NCBI GenBank assembly: GCA_001655205.1
Contig: LPNZ01009472.1
Location: 1 to 52,978, forward strand
DNA from: Lenisia limosa
Taxonomy: Eukaryota; Breviatea
Length of the DNA: 52,978 nucleotides
Direction: 5' to 3'
The position numbers were made by a program, and so were the translations under genes. The notes beneath the pieces were generated by a model. The model was not told the DNA's origin, did not search any database, and was given only the letters and a program-made list of their open reading frames with translations. The first letter of the stretch is position 1. Every line of letters starts with the position of its first letter. Shown in pieces: positions 1 to 11,918 of the stretch.

Positions 1-357
1 CCCCCCCCCCCCCCATCTAATCGATGCGCTCTCGGGCTTGGAGTTGGCCTTCTGCCTGTGTAGAGTGTTTTGTTTCTTATTGTTTCTTGAAGGTTGATTT
101 ATTGACTCCCTTAGTATAATTTGGACATTTCCTTGACCGTTAAAAAAAAGATGTTTGATATTCCATTTGCCAATGGACATGCTTAGCATTTCATTATCTA
201 GTAGTATGATATCCTATGGCACATATCATATGTTACAATTAACGGTGTGTGCCTGGAGATAGAAAAAAATAATAATACATTTTGAAAATCGAAACAATAT
301 AAGCTTACACTGAAAACCCACTGGAAAAACAAGAAAGTGAAAAAAGAAAATGCACAA

Positions 358-3300
358 TTAACCAAAACATTTTGGAAATCTGATTTGCCCTTGATTTCCA
401 GAAGGACCAAGAATCATCAGTAGAGATGTGAAGAAAAAGAGGGTCAAAATGAGACTCGTGAAAATGGTGACGAAGAGCAATATACCGAACTTGTAGAACA
501 TGGTGATGTAGGCGAAGAGGAAGAGGATCATTGCACTCGCCATCGTACTCAAGCCACCTTCGGGGTGAGAATGGAAGATCATGAGTTTTCGAGGGCCAGA
601 TTGAACACATGATTCATTTGATTTAACTAAAACACATACATTTATGAAAATATCATATCTAGACCTCTCACCAGAAACAATGGATATTCCAACATGAGTC
701 AGCGCGTTTCGCACTCGCTATGTTTTGTGAATTTCAGAGGGTGCGATAAGTAACTTCTTGAAAAAAAGCTGTAAAGGAGAAATGACAAAAGATAAAAGAA
801 GCAGTTCCAACATGCAACAAGATCCCTACCGCTTTTCGGTCAGTGCATTCCGACTCGAGATATGAGTGACACATGTGCGCACCAAAATCGATGGACAAAC
901 CTGCCGAGTGAAATGTGTTGATCGTTTTCTGGGTATCTACTTCAAAACACAAAAAAAAAGTACATTTGAGCCACCAACCTGGCACTTGGACAAACGCAAT
1001 GACCTCAACGATGCCCAACAACCAGCCGTTGAGGATGGACTGTCCCATCACCACCGAGATGATGCACTAATACGTCAACAGAAAAGCAACTTGTTAAGTC
1101 ATTAATAACCAAGGCAAACCGCGACTAAGAATGTGACCAGACAGGAGGCAATGATGTTGTGGGTGATGATGAGAATCACGATGAAGGAGAATAAGATACT
1201 AGCTAGCATTCCAAAGAAAGCTTCAAACACCATTTCCTCCTAAAGAAATGAGATTGTATTTTTGTGACCAAGAATCAGTTTAAACATTCTTCCCATCAGC
1301 TTACCATAACGAAAAACCAAGCGAAATGGGCATTCCGGTCGGTAACGTACGTTGGCAGAAACTTGCTAAACGATGTGAACTATGATAATCGGTACGAGGG
1401 GATGGGCAAAAAAGAAGATCATTCGATGGTAATCCAGGCAAAAGTCTGAGAAAGAAAGATGACACTGCTGAGATAACCCAGCACCAACCCTGCAGCGGCA
1501 CATTCGCCGTTGGAGAGTTCCGTTGTTAACCATTGTTCCCATGCAGTGTGCACTGTGAGACCAACCTGTTAGATGATGAGAGCATGATGGGTCAAAAGAC
1601 TTCATCATGCACTCGTATTACACCATAACAGGCCGCCTACAAGATAGTCATCAAACTTCTCAAAGTCCAGAGTGATATCGGCGTAGAGGGACGTAACCAT
1701 CCCACTGGTCATTTCGTTCTGAACGTGTCAATGGACTATGAAACCAAATAACATATTCCTCTTCTTTAATTTCACTTTGGTGGCACTCACACCCTTAGAA
1801 GTATCAATATTTCCTAGTTTTCCCCTAAGGCGAAGAAGGAAGCCCTTACGTTTTGGAAAGTTGACGCGAGTTTGACCAGTTCGTACATATCTCTGGAGCT
1901 GGCAATGAATTCGTTGAGGTAAAGCGGGCCCAAGGTTGCTGCCTGGACCGCACCGGGGCCTACAAAAAGGGACCAATCCCCAGGGTGGGTCGCTTCGACA
2001 AAAGTCTGGAAGGTCACGTGCGAATATTCAAACGGTTGAGACAGGTGGAAACTAAGGTTACTATCAAGCAGCAACCTAGATGCTTAAAACAACTGACAAG
2101 AGTTCCAATGGAGGTACCTTGAAATCTCGCGGCCAACAAGTTGATGGGGCAATCGCGGGTCCAATAGTCTTGCGCTTCTCATCAGCCACCTGTGAGGTCA
2201 AGAAATGGTATTGTGCTCAAAATACCCAATGTTGTTATTAGTACAATTACTAAAAGGCTTGAATTAAATGCTCTTTTCATGTGAGGTAAGAAACAAACCT
2301 CGGCAACGTCACACAAGTGAATGAAGCAGTCAATCCCAGCAAAAAAGTCGAAATCCTAAGGGTTTAGAACACAAGGCAACGATAAAAGTGAAGCAAGTTA
2401 AACTGTTCAATACCTCGCTGAAGTTGACAGTTCCGAAGTTTTCAGTGTCATAGTCTGGAACGTCGCCTCGAGATATCGGATTCTCCGTGTCCACCCCAGA
2501 AAACAATCTACAAGGTGACGGGTGGTATCTATGTATATATCGAGAAATTTGTATAATATTATATCATGTAGAAATGATAAGTGAAAAACGGTCGTATCAG
2601 TCCAAGGCCGAGAGGGGTGAAGTGGATGTCAGAGTCAGCATTCCTCACCGGACGGTAGTTGTCGTTGTATCTGATGAGTCTTGTTTGGAGTCGAAAAGCT
2701 TGATCTTCTTAAAGAAGGCCTAGAAAATTGGAGAAGTTCGCAGGAAAACAGTTTCCCAACCGGGATGATAGATACAAATACACCTTGTTCAAATGTAGAA
2801 GCAAACCATATATTTATCTTCAGGAGGGAGGAGTTCGGGTTCGTCAGGATCAGGGGCCATCTAAATGGGTTATTCAGAGTACGATGTAAGATATCTGATC
2901 TGAGGTATCATAAAACGCTGTCATGCTAGAATAATCGAACTATCTAATATAGTATGATATATACATACAGACATAGTAGTTCATATTATATAATATCATA
3001 TAATATACCCTGATGGATCGGTGAAACCCACACTGGACGCTTTGTAGGTGTAGAAGGCGATGATTGCAAGGAAGGCAAGGAAAACGATGATGTGGTAGCG
3101 GTGGAGAAAGCGGTAGAAGGGGCCGTTGAAGAACTTGACCAAAGCAGGCATGTCCGCCATGTACTAAAACATCAGACAGCTCCCTCATTGGATAGCTACT
3201 CCCAAACAATCAAGAAGCCTTTACTTACAAGTCGGGTCTCAGCCCTCTGTGGCGGTTTTGGAGTGTCAAGTAGGGCCTAAAAAATCAACCTTAATAAGCC

Positions 3301-6300
3301 ACATCCACCTTTATATTTCCCAAGACGATGGGCGAAGAATATACGATAAATGATAACCAGGATCAAAAGCAATTATACTCACACTTTCATTTCCACAAAT
3401 AACCCACCATGTCGGTTAAAGACTCTCTTGGGGTGGTAAGGGAAACGAGCTTGGCAGTCTTCTCAACTTCAGAGACTGGTGTTTGTTGGGGATCGGCCGA
3501 TAAGGATGCTTCGGCTCTCGGCGTCTCTATGAGTGGATTCAAATGGATAAAGAGTAAAACTGGTAATAATTTTCCTAGAGACCATGGAAAGCCAGAAAAT
3601 AATGACACAACACACCTTATACATTTTTAATGAAGGCGGGCGACAATAAGCTCATACTTTTCCAGAACCCACCGTTTTCAGTCTCATTGGAGTCGACCTC
3701 TTTTGGTGACGGCAATTTCGCTGGGGCATCCGAGGCTGAAAGGTGAGCAAATTCACATTAAGACGTGTACAAAACTCATATTGCAGGGCCTTTTGACGTC
3801 CAGTCATACATACCTGTACCTGGAGGGGCAGTTGGGTCGGGAGTAGGGGCAATGGTCCTTGTTTGCCGCCCACTCTTCGGGAGTTCGGATCTCTGACGAA
3901 ATGAGATGACCATTAGTGAAGGAGGGAGTCAGATGTCTCTTGTAGTGTTCAGTCATGCCCACTGGGGAAATGCGGTACAACATCAACCTACCACACTCAT
4001 GGACTTCAGTTCGAACGCAGAGTAGTTGATATTTTTTTCCACTTCGCTCTCTCTGAAGTTGTGAAGAATATATTTGAAATAGCTTGGGCTTTCGAAGTTC
4101 CGAAAGGGTTAAGATTGTCTTTTGCGGGAGAATAAAATCGTGCCAAGAGCAAAGGAGTTACTTTTTCGATTAGAAAGCTCACGTAATTTGGTACTTGTTC
4201 CGGTTGACAAAAGCCACAACTGCCGGGAAGAAGAGAATGACCGCGATATAGTTCACAAAAATCAGAGTCGACTGAAAGGTGAGGAATGCTGGAACAAAGT
4301 TGGGATTATTTATTGACCCAAACCTACAGCAAACATGCCAAAGCCTGCAGTTGCTGGGAATGAAGAGAAAGCATTTGCGAGTAAACAGGCCATTGTAGTG
4401 ATGGAGGTGAGGAGCATGGCATTGGCTGCCCGCATCCATGTTCTAAACAGTCAAGTCCGAAGCAAGACTCCCAACCAACCTCTTCATTTTGTCGAAATGG
4501 GAGCGTTTCGCACCCAATTCGTCCACATCATTTTGGTCATAGGCGTCGATGAAAACAAAAACATCATCAACTGCCACCCCCAGGAGAAGAAAGATACTCA
4601 ACACCTGGAAGATTCCTGGTTTATTAGCTCTGACCTTGTACCAATGAATAAAAATTCAGAGGTGCCCAAGGTTACCGAATTTCATTAAATTTTGAGCCAC
4701 CTCACCAAAGAAATTCTGACCCAAGGCGTAGCGGTAGAAGATGTATGCTGGCGCGAAGCAGAAGATCACCTGGACCATGGCCAAGGAGGATATCAGCAGT
4801 GAGCTACGGTGTGAACGGGACCGATATATTACCCGAAAGAGTTTAGTCATGGATGCTTGAGCCTACTGGGTCATTGCTGCAAGATACACCCAAATGAAGA
4901 AAATGGCCAAGGCTGCAAACATGCCATCATTTTGGAGAAGAACCTGGGGGAGGGGGGTGATCATCACTCCATAGGTAAAAGTTCCTTGTACGTTTGTATT
5001 TTGCTGATTTTATCAAAGTGTTTATGTTCAAGATGTAGTACGTTCATCACCCGCTCACGTCAACGTATTCGTAGATCAGGAACGGGGAGTAGAAAAAGAC
5101 CTACGTAATCAAACTAATACAAAGGTCCTCCCATTCCGAAGATAACACCCGGAAGAAAAAGCCCACCCCCCACGAGGGTCCATTCTCAAAAAACCTGGAA
5201 AAGATATTGATTTCCCGATTGTTCTTCAGAACGAAGACCAAACCAGCCTACCTCCACACCTTCGACGTTAGCATTGACAAAGTCGCTGCTCCAGGCCCCG
5301 AACATGAAGACATTGGCTAACTTGCGCTGGTCAATGGGGTCCGTGTACACATTGCGGTACCCTTCAATTGGAAGACCAAAGAGCATCCTGAAGCCGTTAG
5401 GACTGTCAAGATGGGAGCTTCAATCTCAACAACTATGAGAGAACGGGCTTAGTGTTAACCTCGCAACCCGACACTAGGCACTTGTCCGCCCACCATGATC
5501 GGATGGCTTGGGCACTGGTGCTGCCGTCCTGTCCAAACTCCTGTGACGTCATACGGTAGAACGTTGAGATGGCCGAGTCTGAGGAGTAGCGGTTCTCCAG
5601 AGCCATTCTTGGGGGTCAAGTGGGTTCTGTCATGGATTTCAAGATTCTGCAGCATTTTGGGACAAGTGATAAATACACCACTAAAGCGCCCACTGTTTCA
5701 CTTTAGCATCGATAAATTCCTTAGATGCGATATTGTTCGTTGTGTCGCACTCCGAAGATGCTAAAGTGTCAGCTCATTGATAACAATGATTCTTTTAGGT
5801 GGAGGAAGGGACTAGAAATGGATGCTTACGAAGCAACAAAACCCCCAAATATGTCAACTCTATACTATAAACCTATGAGGGCCATTCTTTGCCTCTTCCG
5901 TCAATAAACATTTCATTCACAAATCTGCCCCCAAACCGCAATCAAAAAGCCCTGTTGGAAGCGATGAAACGTTACTACAAGGCAGCCCAAGACCAGGAAT
6001 GCATGCCGATGCCAACGATGAAATTGGGGCACATGATGGCCGCGTACCAGTATTGAGCTCCGCCACCGTAGCTTCGCCACCTGGGTGTTAATGGAAGGGG
6101 AGTGTCAGTCACACTAACAGTAAAATATCGACATTTATCATGTTTTGGCGATCGAAGCGAATCCCCTGACATCAACATATTACCGCACTTGCATAAGCAC
6201 TTGACACTTGTGACTCAGTCCACTGCAGCAGACAGAAGTCTTTCTGATACTCTTCATTGTTCCATAGATTGGACTCGTATTTTTGGATAGCCTTGGAAGA

Positions 6301-7149
6301 ATAATAAAACATAATTTTTATTCAGCAGACAATAAAAAAAAATATTTAAGATTCAAGCATAAAGTAGTATACTACACCACAGTCCCACATTTCCAACTGA
6401 AATGCCGCCATACCTGAAGCACAGCGGGTTCGAAAACATCTCGGCCGTCCTTGGCCAGGTAAATCAACTGCAACATTGGTGGTAGGTTCATTGCCATGCC
6501 AGATCTAAAAGTCATTCTTAAGAAGCACCATTTCTAGGTTATACGTTGACTCGCACATAACTTTGGATGACCCCACCTTTGAAGTTCGAGGTTATCAGCA
6601 TTTGAAGCAGCGTCAATCTGAAGTTTCAGAACAGAACGTTACTGATTAAGATATTGAAATAAAAAAATTCGTATTTCTTTATTGACCAAACACGAAATTT
6701 TCCGTGCCAAGGCGAAGCAAAAAAAACAGTTGATCTGAGTGAATGCTCAAGCAATGATTGTTCCAATTGATCCACCCGCCAACTTTGACAGTTCTGAGCG
6801 CGTCAAATCTCTCCTGTGTACGATGGTGTCGTAAGTGGAGGGGAACTGCCGACTGAATACATTAGTGGATCAGAAGCTGTCACGAGTCAAAGGTTTACCC
6901 TCGTCAATAAAAGAGATTCTTCATTTTACTGTTATCATTTTGTATTGGGTTTGAGCTAAAATTCGCACAAGACCGCTTTCGAAACAGAACAAAAGCACCA
7001 AGATAGAAACGTNNNNNNNNNNNNNNNNNNNNNNNNNNNNNNNNNNNNNNNNNNNNNNNNNNNNNNNNNNNNNNNNNNNNNNNNNNNNNNNNNNNNNNNN
7101 NNNNNNNNNGAACGAGAAGAGGCCACAGAATCCAGTGATGCAGGAGCAT
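358..7149 (-). CDS. Dispatched/Patched-like RND-family membrane protein with sterol-sensing-type core
   Basis: Polytopic membrane protein of the Patched/Dispatched (RND) superfamily, which uses a cation gradient to move lipid-linked or sterol cargo. The reverse strand shows many short exons. Near 4490-4605 there is a hydrophobic segment ending in LGVAVDDVFVFIDAYDQ, the sterol-sensing TM4 motif with paired acidic residues, followed by KRSHFDKMKR. Near 830-900 the second RND half carries AGLSIDFGAHMCHSY. The last exons (about 358-560) encode STMASAMILFLFAYITMF, then a hydrophobic stretch ending in GPSGNQG, as at the end of Dispatched proteins. The luminal region includes SYGGGAQYWYAAIMCPNF near 6000-6070. 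The start is tentative: ATG at 7149 opens MLLHHWILWPLL, probably the first membrane segment, but the 7013-7109 gap interrupts it. The stop is at 358. The gene is divergent from SF3B6. Seen: motifs and hydrophobicity. Known: family fold. Inferred: transport role; the cargo is unknown. Confidence 0.8.
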
Positions 7150-7703
7150 TGTGGACGACTTGTCACCCTACATGGTTATGGAAGATAGGCCAACACAAAA
7201 TGAACCTGATACAAACAATGTGAAATGTGACAGGGATCGCTTTGAAATAATCAAGTTCTAAATCATCACAAACTGACCATCTGCAATAAGTGTCCACAAA
7301 GAACGTCATGGTTAGTGGCCTGGCTTTGGGAGATGAGCGCTACTTGGCATTTTGCTTGTCCCAATACTGAAGTGCCTCCCCAAAAAGGTTAATTTCCGAT
7401 TATCAAATTATCTCTATTTCTCTGTATTGTAGCGGTATAGCTCCCAGAGTTAGGAGGGAAGGTGATAGGCAAAGATATTTCTTCAAATTAAAGAATATAT
7501 TGTGTTTGCTTTTAATTATTATATACATCTATACATCTATAATATGCATGATAACATACATATTACATCTATACGCCTGCCGAAAAGACAAGTATAAACC
7601 CCCGCGGTTCCACCTTCTTTTTGCCAAACAAAAAAATCACCCTCTTGAGCAACAGCACTTTGTTTTTGTAAATTACGTAATATTATTTAGTTTCTGAGGC
7701 ATA
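7150..7703. promoter_or_regulatory. Shared upstream spacer between Dispatched-like gene and SF3B6
   Basis: A head-to-head spacer of about 550 bp between the tentative start at 7149 and the SF3B6 start at 7704. It is AT-rich, with a run of tata/catac repeats near 7515-7570. I see no further coding exon with support, and no specific promoter motif that I would defend. Confidence 0.4.
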
Positions 7704-8479
7704 ATGTCGTTCAACAGCGCTGTGAGTTGTGTTTTTTTTAGGACAACTAACTGTTGTATAGGGTCGTTTACCTCCTGATGTGAATCGCATCCTTTATGTC
7801 AAGTATGTTGAGTGTATTCTATAGCAGAATATTGAAATTGTCTTTTTTTTCCTTTATCCAAGCTTCTCTTACACCTCTTTCCAGGAATCTTCCTTTCAAG
7901 ATCAATCCTGAAGACCTTTATGATATTTTTGGAAAGTATGGAACCGTCAGACAGATCAGAGTGTATGTTGGGCTTTGACTGTTGACCTCATATATTGTTT
8001 TTTCACCTCTGCCTCACCATTTTACCCTAATGTAATTCATATTTAGTGGTAACGCACCGAGGAGTCGCGGTACTGCTTACGTTGCCTACGACGATATCTA
8101 CCAGGCCAAAGCTGCCCTGGAGGGACTTCAAGGGTACCATGTAATGAACAGGTATGAACACCCCTTCACTCTGTTACCTTTACCCCCCCCCTGATTACCT
8201 TGTGCCAGATCCTATTATGATTATCTTGAGCATTTTAATATGTTGCTTTGAGTAACTCTCGGTACACTCTTTGTTATTCGCTTTCAAATTCCACTGATTT
8301 TGAGAGTTACTTGCCATCAGGAAATCTTCTTTTCTGGGCTTGACAATCCCAGATACCTTGTGGTGTTGTACCATCAAAGAGCCAAAATGGCGAAGAAGAT
8401 GGATCTTGAGAAGAAGCAGAAGGAGCTCGAGCGTCTCAAGGCCAAGTTCGGCGTCGATGGTCTCACTGGTGAGAACTAA
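7704..8479 (+). CDS. SF3B6: Splicing factor 3B subunit 6 (p14, U2 snRNP branch-point contact)
   Basis: Small RRM protein of the SF3b complex that sits at the intron branch point in the U2 snRNP. Five exons join cleanly: 7704-7721, 7762-7802, 7885-7962, 8047-8151 and 8353-8479, giving 122 residues against about 125 in animals. The RRM shows RNP2 as ILYVKNL and RNP1 as RGTAYVAY, followed by [13 protein letters not shown] as in p14. The tail is Lys-rich and ends [11 protein letters not shown]. Donors are gtgagt, gtatgt, gtatgt and gtatga. The 3' end faces the HAT1 3' end across about 240 bp. The start is the only ATG compatible with the first exon phase. Confidence 0.95.
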
Positions 8480-8719
8480 ATCTAGGTCCTTTTTTGCTTG
8501 GTGGCCACGGGGCCACCTTCTGTTGTACTGTACATCTATCTCTTCCATGTTTCTTTAATGCAGTGTAGTACTGTTCCCACATTTGAACTTTTTTTGTATA
8601 AGAATAAGTGACATACATATGTGTTGAAAATGCTGGGCAATGCTCTTCTCCTTTAAATATCCATATAGTATTACATATATATATTGTACAAACTTCACCA
8701 TGATTAATTGGAGTCAACA

Positions 8720-11454
8720 TTAGGAGTGTGCTAAACAGTAAGACCCATAGTGCATACCAGGAAGGCCATCAATTGTGCTTCGGTACTCGTCCTCGAGAAT
8801 GACATAGCTTTTGTCAAGTCCCTCAATGATGAGATCTTGTTCCTCTTCAGTGGGGACGGCTTGCACTCGTTTGCTGCTCACCGATATTCTGTGTAGTAAA
8901 GAACAAGAAACTGGGATAACTAGAAACGAAAAAATTAAGAATGAAAAAATGTGAGCAGCGAAATACTGCTGTGTCAACACCGCTCACGATTGATATAACC
9001 TTCTCTTCACGTCCCTTTTGAAAATACTGTACTCAGCAGCATTGGGAGTTTTATCCAAGGCTTGCAACTTTAGAATTTCAAATACTCTTTGAGCTTGACT
9101 CTGAAGAGTGAATTGCACCCAATCCAGTCAGAGTGTACCTTATACAGCTTCAACTCTGACTCCAGTTGGAATTTCAAGGTGTCAGTCCACTGAGAGGTGT
9201 CTGAAATGTAAACTCGGAAAACTAGAACACAAGCCAGATAAAAAAATAAACTGTTTTGCCCCCAGTCAAACCATATTTCTTCTGCATGACGCGAATACAG
9301 TCTGTTTTATCCCTTATGCGTTGAAGGCCGTCAGCAGCATCTTCAATCTACAGGACATGTTACAAATTGGAAAAGTACTGGGGTTTTAACCAATTCAAAA
9401 TTGTACAAATTGTACACTAAAAATCAACCCACTGTGATGTCCTTGACAGATTTGTCTGCTATGTAATCCCTAGAGAATTAGGCTCAAATGCGAAAAGGGG
9501 GTTGATTTGAGAGCGATAAGTACATTGCTTACTCAGAGAGGGCATTGAGCATTTTGGAGCCAAGGCCACGTTTTTGATAAGGATGGAGAACCACAACTTG
9601 ACTAAAGCATCAGGATAAAATTAATTAGTGGTATCAACACAAGCTTTCCTCCTCACGAAATCCGTTTCCTTATTGAGTCTGGAGGGGCGAAAAAGCTGTA
9701 AGTTGTAATGTAGCCAATGCACACAAATGATACCGCCGAGTTTTCTGTTTTCTTTGCCCAGCTGCATTGTGAGAAGTAATGGAGACAGTGAATAATTTTG
9801 GACAACAATAAATCACATCAATACGAAGAAATGAGGATCCCCCAAACAGTATACTGATATCCCAAAGTGGGTCATCCATGGAGAGGTATGACGCTCCATC
9901 AATGCTGACTAACATCAAAAACTAAAGAGTGAACAACAACAGCTACGCAATAGTACTTGAGGATTTTAAAAATATGAGATTATATATTACTTGCCCAAAC
10001 CTGGATTTTTTTGTGCCATTCATTAACACGGGTGTTGCCAAACTTCTCCTAAAACTGTGAAAAATAAAAACTCAAAAAGTATTCAAAACAATATAAAAAA
10101 AAAAAGGAGTTTTTACACTTTCCTTCTAACATCATACATATCGTTTGACTTACCACTCTATGATCTTCTATATCCCTCAAGATCGGGGGGATCATGCAAC
10201 TATTACCGCTTACTCTTGCAAAGTTGTAGGACCATTGGACGTTATCGATAACTGCCTCCCATGCAGTGATGGTCTTCCCAAAAGGCTCAAATGATAACTT
10301 GAGGGTCTATAACTGTAATACAAAACCACTTATTTACGACTGTAAACATATGGGAACAAAGAAAAAAAACATAAAAGCATCAGAGAACACCCAGCAACGA
10401 ACCGAAACAAACACATCAATGTTTTTTGTATAGCCGCCAAGAAGTCGTTCGGACAAGACCGTTTCAATATCATCAGCAGCAGGGCAGTTCAGAGCTTCGT
10501 GTTCAACCTTTTCAGAGAACTCAATACGTAGGTATCTGAGAGGTTAAATTTATATTGATAGTCCAAATCATATCACATTTTGAATCATTTTCACACGTCT
10601 GAACTGTTTTTCTACGCAGTGATATGATACCTCACAGTATGAGAATTGACCGACAAGTCTCAATGATACTCTGATACACTCGGGATGAACCCTCGTGTTA
10701 TCTTCGTTCACCATTTCGACTTTTGAAAGTCGGTCATATCCACTAGTGGATATGGGTTAACATTCTTTTGTATAAGTTATTTTACTTAACCGCCTATCAT
10801 TTGCGTATCTCAACATACGTGTCGAAAGTAAGAGCGTTGAACCAAAGGTCGATTCTTAGCCCTTTGTATCCGAAGACCTTCTCATTTTTGAACAGCTAAG
10901 AAATCAAAACAATACAGAATAATACTGATAAAGTACAGGAAGCTGGGTATATACATGGAGTTTTAAGGAACAAAGTTAGCATACTACCATTACCCTCTAT
11001 ATGGATGTGATCTTGACAAGTTGTATCATTTATTGCTTAATTGTAGATACAATAATACTAACCCACACAGCACCTGATTAGTGAAGAGGGGATGGAAGTC
11101 CAAGTCCTTGTTAACGGTGTCTTCTTCTTTATTCACTAATGCCAATTATAAAAGAGAACTTGGATGTGGGAAACAACAGGGGGCCCAAAATGCACACAAA
11201 CCAAAAAAAATTCAAGCTATCACTTGAGTCTACAGCCCAAAGAAATTCTGGTATTGCAATTTTCCTTACCGATTCTGAGATGGATAGCCTCGTTGGACGA
11301 ACAGTAGTACGATTCAATATCATCTTGCTGGAACCCATTGTCATCTCCAGCAAGAAGCTCGTCAACTTGTTGGTCAGAATTGCGTTTCAATTAGTATATT
11401 ACAAATTAAGGAAACCTCACCATCCCACTCACTGTCAAAATCGTCGTCACACAT
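8720..11454 (-). CDS. HAT1: Histone acetyltransferase type B catalytic subunit
   Basis: Acetylates newly made histone H4 (K5/K12 in known members) using acetyl-CoA, in the cytoplasm and nucleus with an RbAp46/48-type partner. Reverse-strand exons give the HAT1 N-terminal domain (EAIHLRI, then DLDFHPLFTNQ, then VFGYKGLRIDLWFNA). The acetyltransferase core follows: DGASYLSMDDPLWDIS near 9840-9915, CIGYITTYSFFAPPD near 9660-9720, and SQVVVLHPYQKRGLGSKML near 9535-9600. QKRGLG is the Q/RxxGxG acetyl-CoA loop. C-terminal pieces DYIADKSVKDIT and FTLQSQAQRVFEILKLQALD also match the family. The start at 11454 opens a short acidic exon, MCDDDFDSEWD, spliced at gtgagg; an acidic leader longer than the usual HAT1 start is unusual. 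The stop at 8720 is the first in frame, but a final intron at a gtatgc near 8757 cannot be excluded. The 5' end is divergent from MDH. Confidence 0.92.
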
Positions 11455-11918
11455 ATTAAAAGCGCGGTCAAAAAGGTAACTTCTTCAGTTTGGAGCTCTA
11501 TTCTTTTTTAAATGAACACCTTAACACCTTAGCTTGAGCTTAGCTTTGTTGCTACCGCTGCGAGAGAGAGGAGGGAGGGACAAGGGAGGGAGAAGGGGAG
11601 AAGGGAGGAGAGGAGAAGAACAGAAAAAAGCAAACAGCTATAATAGTGGGGTTGAAATCATCCTCAATGGGTTTATTTTTGGCCAAGGCGGTTTTTGCAT
11701 TGCTTTGTTTTTGAAAGAATGAGCAGCCTATTATTAGCACAAAGCATTACGTCAGGAATCAGAACAGTTGGCAATGGGTGGTGATGTGATGATGATGTAT
11801 GTGATGATATGTCGTCATATACAAGCTTGGCATATTTTGCTCAGACTGTTCATGCAACAACATTGTTTCAAGGATAAAATGTTCGCAATCCGAAATGTTC
11901 TGATAATAACCCCAACAG
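11455..11918. promoter_or_regulatory. HAT1/MDH divergent spacer with polypurine tract
   Basis: Non-coding between the HAT1 start and the first supported MDH exon. Positions 11568-11636 are almost pure G/A on the plus strand, which is a pyrimidine tract reading toward HAT1. A tgatgatgatg run lies at about 11782-11815. A candidate first MDH exon beginning at an ATG near 11878 may lie at the right end. Confidence 0.45.

Noticed and set aside
8195-8720. Minus-strand ORFs opposite the last SF3B6 exon
   Set aside because: Shadow frames of a well-matched coding exon, with no splice context or family resemblance.
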